Below are positions 18,244-26,583 of a DNA stretch of 64,000 nt, piece after piece. The first letter of the stretch is position 1; each line of letters starts with the position of its first letter. The position numbers were made by a program, and so were the translations under genes. The notes under the pieces are model-generated. The model made no database searches and was not told the DNA's origin. It saw only the letters and a program-made list of their open reading frames with translations. The DNA comes from Stanieria sp964562685. Lineage in GTDB: Bacteria > Cyanobacteriota > Cyanobacteriia > Cyanobacteriales > Xenococcaceae. The stretch lies in assembly GCA_964562685.1 (NCBI GenBank), contig CAZLUP010000008.1, forward strand, positions 53,309-117,308, given 5' to 3'.

Positions 18244-19035
18244 TTATTCACCATATCCCGAACCAGAAGCAATTTTGGGACGGCGCAGATGACTTAATAT
18301 GAGTAATAAGAGAATAAAAAGTGCTACTACTCCTGCCGTGAGCGAAATAATTGGTTGCTCTAGATGACGTAAAGCGATAGCACACAACGCCCAGAGATAG
18401 ACTAGAACGAAAGCAGTATCCGCTCTAACTGCACTCATCCAAGCAGCGAGTACTCCAGCTAAAATTAGCACGCCTACAGTCCAAAGTTGCGGACTAATTC
18501 CCCACCCATTCCAGCCTCGATGGTATAAAACAATCGCTGTATTGACGATTGTAGCAATGCTAATCCAAGCCAGATAAATACTTAAAGGTATTTGAATTAA
18601 CCATTTGTCAGATCGAGAAACCTTCTTTTTGCCAATTCCCAGTCTTTGATTGATGATAATTAAAGGTAGCAAAATTCCGATCATTGCCAGTAAGGAAAGT
18701 AAAAACCACCTCGATAGGAAACAAAACACCCAGACAATCTGAGCCAAACTACTTCCTACTAAAAAGTAACCCACCTGACGCAGATGGGGATTTTGTCTTT
18801 GATTCGGTAATACTTGATAGATAGCAAAACCAAATAAACCCAGATAAATTACTCCCCAGATAGCAAAAGCATAGTTGGCAGGAGTAATCAGCACATCTTT
18901 AAAGAGAGTATTAGAAATTTCGCCAATATTGAGTCCTTTAATTGGAGCTAGATTCGCTGCAACATTTGTGCCAAAAGCAGCCACAATAGCAACGAGGTTA
19001 ATAAATTGTCTGAGGAGATCTCGCTCTGACTTCAT
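18244..19035 (-). CDS. TspO/MBR-related tryptophan-rich membrane protein
   Basis: 263 residues with about seven hydrophobic helices. Features shared with the TspO/MBR superfamily are the N-terminal NVAANLAPIKG, TPANYAFAIWGVIYLGL and scattered tryptophans (ISPQLWTVGVL). It is longer than classical five-helix TspO (about 160 residues) and belongs to the larger, poorly characterised group often annotated as tryptophan-rich sensory protein. A binding role for tetrapyrroles or other hydrophobic ligands is known only for the short family and is an inference here. It is monocistronic, with about 280 bp between it and tex. Confidence 0.75.
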   Translation of the reverse strand: MKSERDLLRQFINLVAIVAAFGTNVAANLAPIKGLNIGEISNTLFKDVLITPANYAFAIWGVIYLGLFGFAIYQVLPNQRQNPHLRQVGYFLVGSSLAQIVWVFCFLSRWFLLSLLAMIGILLPLIIINQRLGIGKKKVSRSDKWLIQIPLSIYLAWISIATIVNTAIVLYHRGWNGWGISPQLWTVGVLILAGVLAAWMSAVRADTAFVLVYLWALCAIALRHLEQPIISLTAGVVALFILLLLILSHLRRPKIASGSGYGE

Positions 19036-19132
19036 TGACGTTCACCAACAGAGTTATTAATGGTAAAAGGCTTATCTTATATTTTTTTTGAGTTTGTTGT
19101 CATCCTCACGTATCAAAGAACAGGGCAAACAA

Positions 19133-19791
19133 TTATTGTACATTCACACATTCATTACTGCTCGTCAGACAAGGAAACTGTTGACTGTTCACTGTTTCCG
19201 ACCATGAGGGCAACTTCGGCTGTGAGAGAACCATCTGGGGATTGACCGAGCCAAGAGATACTAAGTAATCTATTTCTTGTTTCTTGAGTTCTAATTCAGA
19301 TTCGATAGAAGCGATCGCACTCTTGGTCTTTTTTACTGCTGCGGAGTGTTCGAGATAAGAAACTGGTGGTAATGCCATTACTGGGGGAACTGGTGCAGGA
19401 GAAGCTGGAGGAGTAATGGTCGCTGCCTTGAGTCGGTCGAGGGATAGCTGGAGTTGTTTTTGTTGGGAAGTGAGTCTGGTTTTTTCAGTGGCGCGATCGC
19501 TGATAATGTCGCCTTGTTTTATTTCCTGTCCTTCAGCAATTTTGAGGTCTGTTGGTTCGGCTACCTTGACGGTTACGGTAAGTCTTCGGGGTGAAGTAGT
19601 AGGTTCTGATGTTTGCAGTTCAGCATTTGTAGATGTGTAGATGTGGATGTAATAGCGGCGATTGGTTCTTCGCCCGTATTTTGAGAAGAAGCTGGGGAAG
19701 TACCAATTACCTTGGTTGTAATGGTGGAAGCGAGGATTATTCCTGCTGCTGCTAGTCCATAAGAGATTAGGTTACTGAACCACTCCATCAC
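19133..19791 (-). pseudogene. Frameshifted gene remnant, membrane-anchored lipoyl/coiled-coil protein
   Basis: Two minus-strand pieces belong to one gene. The first opens with ATG at 19791 and has a membrane segment (LISYGLAAAGIILAS), then ends out of frame. The second continues with EPTDLKIAEGQEIKQGD, resembling a biotinyl/lipoyl-like or HlyD-type hairpin, followed by charged, coiled-coil-like sequence (EKTRLTSQQKQLQLSLDRL). The break coincides with a perfect 8-bp tandem duplication GTAGATGT at 19629-19644 (plus strand). Taking away one unit gives a single frame of 216 residues ending at 19133. The tail looks eroded, so a longer ancestor is likely. The family is not recognised with certainty. 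Confidence 0.6.
19629..19644. repeat. 8-bp perfect tandem duplication causing a frameshift
   Basis: GTAGATGT occurs at 19629-19636 and again at 19637-19644. Because 8 is not a multiple of 3, the extra copy shifts the minus-strand frame of the surrounding gene remnant, and removing it rejoins the two frames exactly. Confidence 0.8.
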
Positions 19792-20111
19792 GGTTGTTAG
19801 TACAAGGTTATCAGTAACCAGTTTGGAGTGGTTATCAGCGATCTCGCTTGCTTATAAATTTTTGTCATGAAATATTGACTATAATAGAAGAATATCAGAA
19901 CTAAAAACTTAGACGAGCAAATAGTCAAAAAATAAAATTTTCAGGCGAAGTAGTTAACTGTTGGGGGGGTTTGGAGGGCTATAAGTCCGCGCGCGAAATC
20001 TTTGATTTGGCGTTGGGAGTTATAGTAGTCACAAATTCAAATCTCTCCAATTTTATCTAGTGTACATCAGTTCTAGATAGTGTTTTTCCAATTAATTGGA
20101 AGGAGGTTACT
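19792..20111. other. Non-coding region upstream of the haem-oxygenase-fold gene
   Basis: 320 bases with no supported gene. It includes a G-rich tract near 19964-19978, a GC-rich spot CCGCGCGCG near 19988-19996, and the palindromes at 20054-20101 listed separately. The composition differs from the flanking AT-rich DNA, in line with a junction of transferred segments. Confidence 0.5.
20054..20101. promoter_or_regulatory. Paired palindromes abutting the ribosome binding site (candidate operator)
   Basis: TATCTAG at 20054-20060 and its complement CTAGATA at 20073-20079 form one inverted repeat. TTCCAATTAATTGGAA at 20086-20101 is a perfect 16-bp palindrome. The second directly touches the strong Shine-Dalgarno AAGGAGG (20100-20106) of the gene starting at 20112. 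A repressor site or an RNA structure that masks the ribosome binding site would both fit. No regulator gene lies next to it. Confidence 0.5.
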
Positions 20112-20816
20112 ATGCTAACTAAAACTGTGCCTATGGAATGGCTTTGGGAGATGGCACAAGAGTATCGAGACTGGCTCAAAAATAGTTCTTTTTATAAGAC
20201 GATTACCCTAGCTTCCAGTTCCGCAGATTTTCAGTGGATTCGACAACTTTATCATTTATCCTGTGATTTTACCGCAGCCACAGCTATTCGTTACGGCAAA
20301 TGTGAAGACCCTCGTTTTCGAGATGTCTTTGCCGAACATGCAGCAGAAGAAGTAGAACACCCCAAAGAACTGGCTGATTGGATGAGAGAGTTTGGTTTCT
20401 TAGCTCCTGGAGAAGCACCAACTAAGGTTGCACCCACTCTAGAAACTCTCGCCCTGGGTTCATATTTTATCCGTTCGGTAATACGAGAACCGCTCGCCCA
20501 TCAAATTATTACGCTTAACTTGATGACCGAGGGAATAGCTATCGACTTTTATAGTAGGGTTAATCCTAAACTAGCTGAACTCGGATTAACTCCCAAGGGC
20601 TACTGGCTAGTCCACCAAGAAGCCGACACTGAACATCAAACTTTGGGACTCGATCTAATTCCTCAATGCGAAAAAGATTCGCCTCTTGGTAAAAAATACG
20701 CACTTACTGCTTGGGAGGTTGCTAGTCTTTGGAAACAAGTCTTCGACTCATGGAGCAGTATTCCGATGAGACAAAAGGTTCAAATTCCCATTCCTGGGAA
20801 ACTAGAGCTTAATTGA
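20112..20816 (+). CDS. Haem-oxygenase-fold, TenA/PqqC-like iron-containing oxidase (HDO-type) candidate
   Basis: 234 residues, all-helical in appearance. Candidate metal ligands sit in three helices, as in haem-oxygenase-like diiron oxidases: AEHAAEEVEHPKEL (about E75-H83), NLMTEGIAIDF (E140), and HQEADTEHQTLGLD (H169, D172, H175). These His/Glu/Asp clusters argue against a plain TenA thiaminase. The start is fixed by an excellent AAGGAGG six bases upstream of ATG. It stands alone on the plus strand inside a decaying region. Substrate unknown; desaturation, decarboxylation or N-oxygenation are all chemistries of the wider family. Confidence 0.72.
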   Translation: MLTKTVPMEWLWEMAQEYRDWLKNSSFYKTITLASSSADFQWIRQLYHLSCDFTAATAIRYGKCEDPRFRDVFAEHAAEEVEHPKELADWMREFGFLAPGEAPTKVAPTLETLALGSYFIRSVIREPLAHQIITLNLMTEGIAIDFYSRVNPKLAELGLTPKGYWLVHQEADTEHQTLGLDLIPQCEKDSPLGKKYALTAWEVASLWKQVFDSWSSIPMRQKVQIPIPGKLELN

Positions 20817-21070
20817 TTTTATTTGAGATTCCATATCTGTCTGGCGATCAACCATTCTCCTGAATCTTGTTGATGGAAAAGCCAAGTCTTATACCAAATC
20901 CTGTTGTCATACCCTACTTATATCTAAAACTGAAAAGGCTCTCCCCGTCTCCATGTCCCCGTGTCCCCACATCAGTCTTAAAAGTTGGTTTTGAGAATCG
21001 GATTTAGTATTAGTGGTGACAATTTTACTTTTACATTCACTCTTCTAAGCAATTTCCGAAATTCGAGAAT

Positions 21071-21880
21071 TTAACCGCATGATACTTTGGTCGCGGTAAC
21101 AATGTGTGCGGGTAAACGGAAAGCAACTGTGCCTTCTGGGGTAACGAATTGTCGGAGTTCCTTCTCTGCTTCCTGAAGCAGTCTTTGGTATTGAACATCG
21201 TCAATCATGTCAGCGAGCGTCCACCCTTTTATTTCTGTGTAAACCCACAAATTAATCGAGGGGAAACGAGCTATTCCCTCATATGTCATAATTTGGGCAT
21301 TGGAAACGCCAGCATCAGTAAACAAGGATTGCAGAACTTTTGTATTACCAAGCACAAAGGGTTCTCCCATCTTATCTGCGACTTCACTACCAAACAACCG
21401 TTCCAGAAGTTCAGTAACTGCTGCGTAGCCTGCAATATTTTCCAGTGAATCCCAAACCGCTACAGCCAGATGCCCGCCCTGTCGCAACACTCTCATCATT
21501 TCTTCCAGTGCAGCGCGCCGATTCTCAAAAAACATTAATCCAAACTGGCAAACGACGGCATCGAAGCTACTGCTTTCAAAAGGAAGCACCTCAGCATATC
21601 CCTGTCGCCACTCAATCTCAGGTGTTTTGCGCTTAGCAACAACGAGCATCCCTTCGTTCGGGTCAAGTCCTACGACTGAGCCATTTGCCCCAACTCGATT
21701 GGCGACTTCACGAGTCAGAATACCTGTACCGCAAGCTACATCTAGGACGCGCTGACCGGATGAAATTTGTGCTACGTCCGCTACCAGACTTGCCCACTGC
21801 TGAAACAATGCAGGGACAAAGAACTCTTCATATACCTCGGCGGCACTTTGGGTCACTTGCCCTCTTTCGCTTCGCTCCAT
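21071..21880 (-). CDS. Class I SAM-dependent methyltransferase (UbiE/Methyltransf_11 type)
   Basis: 269 residues from the ATG at 21880, chosen over an in-frame ATG 33 bases upstream because GAGG lies about seven bases before it and the family homology begins just after. Motif I is VLDVACGTGILTREVA, followed by VVGLDPNEGMLVVAKRK with the ribose-binding acidic residue, then FDAVVCQFGLMFF and the post-motif LRQGGHLAVAVWD. The substrate is unknown; ubiquinone-like, sterol-like and small-molecule methylation are all possible. The gene is visibly richer in G+C than its neighbours and lacks HIP1 sites, which suggests recent acquisition. Confidence 0.85.
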   Translation of the reverse strand: MERSERGQVTQSAAEVYEEFFVPALFQQWASLVADVAQISSGQRVLDVACGTGILTREVANRVGANGSVVGLDPNEGMLVVAKRKTPEIEWRQGYAEVLPFESSSFDAVVCQFGLMFFENRRAALEEMMRVLRQGGHLAVAVWDSLENIAGYAAVTELLERLFGSEVADKMGEPFVLGNTKVLQSLFTDAGVSNAQIMTYEGIARFPSINLWVYTEIKGWTLADMIDDVQYQRLLQEAEKELRQFVTPEGTVAFRLPAHIVTATKVSCG

Positions 21881-21997
21881 ATAACACCTCAAACGTGCTA
21901 TCGTGCTATCCAACGGCTAAATTTAGCATTAGTCAATAACCTCAAAATGAAACCACAAGCCTTCTCAACCAACGTTTCATTATTTACGAAATGAATG

Positions 21998-22210
21998 CTA
22001 TCTCGAAGATATCCACTTGGCGGGACGCACCACTTTAATTTCTAACACACCTACTGCATATTGATCCTTAAGATATACGATCGCATCTCCCAACCCACAA
22101 TAACTAAACTTCAAACTACTCCCAACCAACTCAGCCGTAACCATCTGATTCGGTTCGACGGGAATCTTCACATCTTCAGGAAAATCTATAGCCAGTTCAC
22201 CTAATTCTAT
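21998..22210 (-). pseudogene. C-terminal fragment of an unrecognised protein
   Basis: A 70-codon minus-strand frame closed by TAG at 21998 and preceded in frame by TGA at 22211-22213. It has no plausible start. The sequence is protein-like (IPVEPNQMVTAELVGSS, GVLEIKVVRPAKW), with alternating hydrophobic residues that suggest a beta-rich C-terminal domain. I do not recognise the family. It may once have belonged to the same lost gene set as the frameshifted remnant at 19133-19791. Confidence 0.4.
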
Positions 22211-22268
22211 TCAAGCCTTGCAAGAATGCTACAACGAAGAGATTTCTGCTCATATTAGCGCACAATGA
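22209..22268 (+). pseudogene. Short 3' fragment of a lost plus-strand gene
   Basis: A short frame reading IQALQECYNEEISAHISAQ then TGA, with no start codon. It is weak on its own, but a rho-independent terminator on the same strand follows at 22449-22468, so a former plus-strand gene here is plausible. Could be chance. Confidence 0.25.
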
Positions 22269-22448
22269 GTGACTGAAGATGTTGATTTTACCCATCCCCG
22301 CTATGATTGCGAAGAGAAAGAGAATGTGGAGCGATAAGTTCAGAAAGACTTGAAGAACTACTCTACTATCAACGAAAATATTACGATGTCGATCGACCCG
22401 ACGCGAGCAACAATAGCTTTCTTTACTTAAATTAAAGTCTAAAGCGAT

Positions 22449-22468
22449 CGCCTAAAAAGGCGTTTTTT
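22449..22468 (+). terminator. Orphan rho-independent terminator
   Basis: Stem CGCC/GGCG with loop TAAAAA, followed at once by TTTTTT (22463-22468). The 5' arm lies inside a GCGATCGC site. No intact plus-strand gene is found upstream for 1.6 kb, so it probably served a gene now reduced to fragments. Confidence 0.6.
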
Positions 22469-22614
22469 GAATTTGCCAACAGTATCAAATTAATGAAGAG
22501 AGTGTTTTTGATAATCTTTTTTCTCTAATTTTGATTTATTATCTTTCAAAATCTTTTTAATTAGACAACAGGTTTTATTGACTTACCTGCGAAATGTCCA
22601 TTAACAATTAACAA

Positions 22615-24315
22615 TTATTTTTGAATCATTTTATCTATTTTTTCTTGAAAAGCTAAATTAATTAAAGATTTTAATAATAATAAAAACCAAAATCCTGACA
22701 AACCAAACAATATCAAAGCAGCTTGTTTATAAGCACCTACCAACAAAATTGCAGCAGCAATTAAAGTAAATCCTGTTAAACAAGTATAAATTAAACTTTT
22801 AATACCTAACTGAATTTTTTTTAAAGCTCGCTCACTTTCTAGAGAACGAACTCTAATTTGTAATTCTCCTAATTCTAATCGAGATTCTAAATGCCTAATT
22901 GATAACTCGGTACGGCTTGGTTGATTTAATTTATATTGAATAAAATTCTTAGTTTGTTTTGCTAAAGTACCTAATAAATTTCCCTGTTGTTGAGTAAAGG
23001 CAATATTTTTTAGAAAGGGTTGTGCTGCTGCTAAAAGATTATATTGAGGATCGAGTGCGCGAGCGATACCATCCAAAGTTGTTAAAGATTTGATAATAAA
23101 AGTCATTTGTGGTGGTAAACGAAATGGCTGCTGTTCAAACATCAAATAAATTTCACCACTTAACTGTTCAAATGCTCTAACATCAATTGGTTTGTCTCGA
23201 AATTCTTCTAATAAAAAATTAACCATTCTTTTAATTGGGGTCATGTCTGCAACTGGTTCAATTAACCCCATATAAATTAAAGTTTGAATTACTTCATCAG
23301 TATCCTTTTTTAAAACAGCAAAAAAAGTTTTCACCATTTGATCTTGCGCTATAGCTTTTACTTCTGACATCGTGCCAAAATCATAAAAAATAATTTCTCC
23401 TCTGGGACTTACTGCCATATTTCCTGGATGGGGATCAGATTGAAAAAAACCATCTTCTAATAGTTGTTTGAGATAACAAGTAATACCTAATTGAATTACT
23501 TCTTTAGTATTAATTTGACTTGCTTCTAAAGTAGGGCGGTCGTCTATTTTTATTCCAGGAACATATTCAAGAGTCAAAACTTTTTTAGTTGTATATTCCC
23601 AATAAACTTGAGGTACTAAAACTCGATTATAAGTTTTAAAATTTTCTCTAAATCTGTCGGCATTTTTTCCTTCGTGAATATAATCAATTTCCTGGTATAA
23701 AATCTCAAAAAACTCTTGATAAATTGCTTCCAAATTATACTTTCTCAGCTTAGGGAAAAATCGATTACACCATCTTACTAAACGATGTAAAAGTTCAAAA
23801 TCAAGATTAAATAATTCTTCTAAACCAGGACGTTGAATTTTAACAACCACATCTTCGCCTGTATGTAATCTTGCTTTATGTACCTGTCCTAAAGAGGCAG
23901 CAGCCAAAGGAATTGATTCAAAATCCCTAAATAAACTATAGAGAGGTTTTCCTAATTCTGTTTCAATTACTGCCACTGCTAATTCTGAACTAAAAGGCGG
24001 AACTCGGTCTTGTAATAGACTTAATTCCTGCACATATTCTAAAGGAATTAAATCGGCACGAGTAGATAAAGCCTGTCCAATTTTAATAAAAGTTGGTCCC
24101 AAAATCAGTAATTTTTTAACCAACCATCTCGCTCTTCGATGTCTTTGCCGACTAGAATTATTTCCAGTTAGTCGATCTTGCCATAAAAATAAAAGTAATC
24201 TAATAGCAACCTGAAAGATCATCAACTGGCGAGTAAATGGTGAATAGCGATAATTAGCCTTAGATGACTGAGGCAGGTTGGTCTTTTTAAGCATGGTTTT
24301 GCCCTGCTGATTCAT
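22615..24315 (-). CDS. ABC1/UbiB family atypical kinase
   Basis: 566 residues. The family-specific KxGQ segment is IKIGQALSTRADLIP. The alanine-rich nucleotide loop is AAASLGQVHKA. The lysine is in VVVKIQRPG, the catalytic region is DPHPGNM and the metal site is YDFGTM. One or two membrane helices close the C-terminus (FTLIAAAILLVGAYK, LILFGLSGFWFLLLL). Cyanobacteria have several ABC1K paralogues that act on prenylquinone or membrane lipid metabolism; which one this is cannot be told, so no symbol is given. An ATG slightly downstream (MLKKTN) is an alternative start. Confidence 0.93.
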   Translation of the reverse strand: MNQQGKTMLKKTNLPQSSKANYRYSPFTRQLMIFQVAIRLLLFLWQDRLTGNNSSRQRHRRARWLVKKLLILGPTFIKIGQALSTRADLIPLEYVQELSLLQDRVPPFSSELAVAVIETELGKPLYSLFRDFESIPLAAASLGQVHKARLHTGEDVVVKIQRPGLEELFNLDFELLHRLVRWCNRFFPKLRKYNLEAIYQEFFEILYQEIDYIHEGKNADRFRENFKTYNRVLVPQVYWEYTTKKVLTLEYVPGIKIDDRPTLEASQINTKEVIQLGITCYLKQLLEDGFFQSDPHPGNMAVSPRGEIIFYDFGTMSEVKAIAQDQMVKTFFAVLKKDTDEVIQTLIYMGLIEPVADMTPIKRMVNFLLEEFRDKPIDVRAFEQLSGEIYLMFEQQPFRLPPQMTFIIKSLTTLDGIARALDPQYNLLAAAQPFLKNIAFTQQQGNLLGTLAKQTKNFIQYKLNQPSRTELSIRHLESRLELGELQIRVRSLESERALKKIQLGIKSLIYTCLTGFTLIAAAILLVGAYKQAALILFGLSGFWFLLLLKSLINLAFQEKIDKMIQK

Positions 24316-24375
24316 AAAAATTCGCTATTCTTATGCTCACTTTTAATGGAATTAATATTTAACAAGTATAAAGTA

Positions 24376-24396
24376 TAGCTTTAATAATTAAAGCTA
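24376..24396. repeat. 21-bp palindrome between the histidine kinase and ABC1 kinase genes
   Basis: TAGCTTTAAT, a central A, and ATTAAAGCTA form a perfect inverted repeat. It lies downstream of the histidine kinase and upstream of the ABC1 kinase gene, both on the minus strand. No T-run adjoins it, so it is an operator or hairpin candidate and not a standard terminator. Confidence 0.5.
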
Positions 24397-24423
24397 GTGA
24401 ATAACTTGATTATCTGGCTTGAC

Positions 24424-26583
24424 TTAAACTATTTGCAACTGAGGTAATTTAACTGTAAAAGTAGTTAAAAACACGGTAGAATCCTCGACTGGTTCACTAG
24501 TAACCTCAATCGTACCGTTGAGATGTTCGACTAAATATTTTACCAAAGCCAAACCTAAACCAGTACCTGGTACGGCACGATCCGTAACTCCTTTTCCGCG
24601 ACGAAACTTATCAAAAATATGAGGTAATTCTTCTGGAGTAATTCCAGCACCACGATTAACAATTACAATGGTCATGGTTTGCCCTTGCAAAGTAGTATGG
24701 CATTTTGCTTGAAGATTGATAGTAGTGTCTGGATCGGAATATTTGCCAGCATTTAACAGCAATTCTGCTAATATATGCTGTAAACTTTCCGCATCTGTAT
24801 AAAATTTGAGTTCAGAATCAGATAAATTAGTTTTTAAAGTTAATCCTTTATGAGAATGCCACTTGGTAGCAAAAGCCTCAGCTAATTCGCCAATAATTTG
24901 GTTTAAATTCAATTCTTGAGGATGGAAGCTAAATTCACCTGATTCGACTTGTTGTAGGGTTAATAAATCTTTGATCAAGTTATATTCCCGATGCCATTCC
25001 TGTTCGAGAATATTTAAATATTTTTCTCGTAGCTCTTCGGATAATTGAGGTTGACGTAGCATTTTAATGGCCATTTTCATACTCGTTAAAGGAGTTTTTA
25101 ATTCATGGCTCATGCTACTGAGAAAATCATCTTTAAGCTCGTTTAATTGCCGTAATTGGTCAATTTGTTGGCGCATTTTCTCTGATAATTTAGCTTGAAC
25201 ATCTAAACTCCATTTCAGTTGAGCTGTTCTTTCTTCAACAATCGACTGTACTCGAGTTAAAGTTTGTTGATGAATCAAGGAAGTGCTAATTTGAATTGCA
25301 ATCCAGTTCATTAAATCTAATTCATCAGTTAACCACAATCTCGGTTGACTTTGTTGTAAAACTAAAAATCCTAAGACTAAAGAAGATTGAGATTCACTAG
25401 TTACACTCCCCATCAAAGGCATAATTAGCAATGAAGAATAGTTCTCCGCTCGAAAAAATTCGGGCAAATTTGGCTCGCTAAAATCTGGAAAAACAGCATT
25501 TTCAGGAATTGCCAGTGGTTGGGGTGCTTGTTGAATCGCTTGTTCAAGCCAAGCAGAATCAGTTAAGTTAAAAGCATAATTAAGCTTAGTAGCAAAATTT
25601 GAGCGATCGCTACTGAGTTGATTTGACCAATGATAATTCAACTGTACAGTTGCCTTCAGCCTCTGACGATTTTTTTGTGCCAAGAGTGGGTCTTTGTATT
25701 TAAGCATGAAAATTAGACCCCGATCCACCTGAAGAGCTTTGCCGATTTCTGCCAAAGTCAAATTAAGCAAAGAATTTAGATCAGATATTTGACTCATTTC
25801 TCTGCTGAGGTGGTTGAGAAGAGTTTGATATCTAGTTTTCAGTTGGGCTTGTTGTTGGAGTTGAATTTGAGCAAAAGCAATTACCACGGATTCTGAAATT
25901 GATTGAAATAATAAGTGTTCGGAACTAGTCCATTGATAGGGCTGAGATTTAAATAGCAAAATCGCTCCCTTAACGCGATCGCTAATCACCATACCTAATA
26001 AAGCTTGAATCGGAAAATTTTCTCGCTTTTCAATTTCCAACCAACTGAGAGATTCTTTACTTAAATCTGCGATCGCAAACAGAGAGAGCGAACCTCTCGC
26101 GAATGCGCCAGCGACGCTGCTCGCAAAAGACTCATTTAAACTATCTTTGGGTAGACGGACTCCACAAGTAGACAAATGATTGAGTGGACAAACAACTTCT
26201 TTCCCTTGCCAAGAATAAGAATCTTGTTGCTCAAACTGATGACTAGATAATAATTGGTGATAAAAATCTAGTGCTGCTTTCCCATCAAGCGTAAAATTTT
26301 TTCCAGACCAAAAGCCAATTTGACTGTTATTAGCTGAACTACTCGGAGCGCAAATCACAGCACAACCATCAACCTGAAAAAAGTTACCTATCCGATCAGC
26401 TATATGAGACAAGATAGTTTGGGAATTGGAGTCAGTCAAGATGACCTGAATTATTTGTTCTTTAATCTGATATGATTCTGCTAAATGTTGCATAGTATCA
26501 GCTAAATATTCCTGCTCCTGAATCAGGTGAGGGGTCGTCCCTGGCATTACGCCAAGACTTGTAAACCCTGTCAAGGTTGTCAA
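24424..26583 (-). CDS. GAF-domain sensor histidine kinase
   Basis: 719 residues, no membrane segment, so cytoplasmic. Two GAF-like regions (about 35-240 and 255-440) precede a coiled-coil linker. The HisKA domain has FLSSMSHELKTPLTSMK (phosphoacceptor about H493). The HATPase_c domain has LLNAGKYSDP (an N-box variant: NAGK where NAxKY/NAIKY is usual), HIFDKFRRGKG and GTGLGLALVKYLVEHLNG. No response regulator is adjacent. Residues about 153-171 (SFASSVAGAFARGSLSL) are encoded by a palindromic repeat that appears to be inserted in frame in the first GAF region. The ligand is unknown; the GAF Cys residues are not clearly in a bilin-binding setting. Confidence 0.93.
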   Translation of the reverse strand: MTTLTGFTSLGVMPGTTPHLIQEQEYLADTMQHLAESYQIKEQIIQVILTDSNSQTILSHIADRIGNFFQVDGCAVICAPSSSANNSQIGFWSGKNFTLDGKAALDFYHQLLSSHQFEQQDSYSWQGKEVVCPLNHLSTCGVRLPKDSLNESFASSVAGAFARGSLSLFAIADLSKESLSWLEIEKRENFPIQALLGMVISDRVKGAILLFKSQPYQWTSSEHLLFQSISESVVIAFAQIQLQQQAQLKTRYQTLLNHLSREMSQISDLNSLLNLTLAEIGKALQVDRGLIFMLKYKDPLLAQKNRQRLKATVQLNYHWSNQLSSDRSNFATKLNYAFNLTDSAWLEQAIQQAPQPLAIPENAVFPDFSEPNLPEFFRAENYSSLLIMPLMGSVTSESQSSLVLGFLVLQQSQPRLWLTDELDLMNWIAIQISTSLIHQQTLTRVQSIVEERTAQLKWSLDVQAKLSEKMRQQIDQLRQLNELKDDFLSSMSHELKTPLTSMKMAIKMLRQPQLSEELREKYLNILEQEWHREYNLIKDLLTLQQVESGEFSFHPQELNLNQIIGELAEAFATKWHSHKGLTLKTNLSDSELKFYTDAESLQHILAELLLNAGKYSDPDTTINLQAKCHTTLQGQTMTIVIVNRGAGITPEELPHIFDKFRRGKGVTDRAVPGTGLGLALVKYLVEHLNGTIEVTSEPVEDSTVFLTTFTVKLPQLQIV
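26069..26127. repeat. Palindromic repeat inserted in frame in the histidine kinase gene
   Basis: A GC-richer block beginning with a HIP1 octamer, containing GAGAG...CTCTC (26080-26095) and GCGA...TCGC inverted repeats in an AT-rich gene. It shares AACAGAGAGAGCGA with an intergenic block at 35436-35488. It encodes a Ser/Ala/Gly/Phe-rich stretch unlike a GAF core. Confidence 0.55.

Larger units (their letters stand above)
21914..22614. other. Gene-poor stretch with remnants
   Basis: About 700 bases without an intact gene. It holds a minus-strand fragment (21998-22210), a short plus-strand open stretch (22209-22268) and a free-standing plus-strand terminator (22449-22468), each listed separately. 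It reads as a graveyard between the acquired methyltransferase and the conserved ABC1 kinase gene. Confidence 0.55.

Noticed and set aside
18113..18291. A plus-strand open stretch overlapping the 3' end of the TspO-like gene
   Set aside because: About 56 codons closed by TAA upstream and TGA downstream, no start codon, and it overlaps a convincing gene. I could not tie it to any family.
19964..19996. G-run and CCGCGCGCG patch as a possible G-quadruplex or origin element
   Set aside because: Only one long G-run with poorly spaced partners, and no DnaA boxes or replication gene nearby.
20931..20985. C-rich and T-rich tract after the haem-oxygenase-fold gene as a possible regulatory RNA
   Set aside because: Simple C/T-rich wording seen in several gaps here (also near 27850 and 45300); no stable structure or terminator can be drawn.
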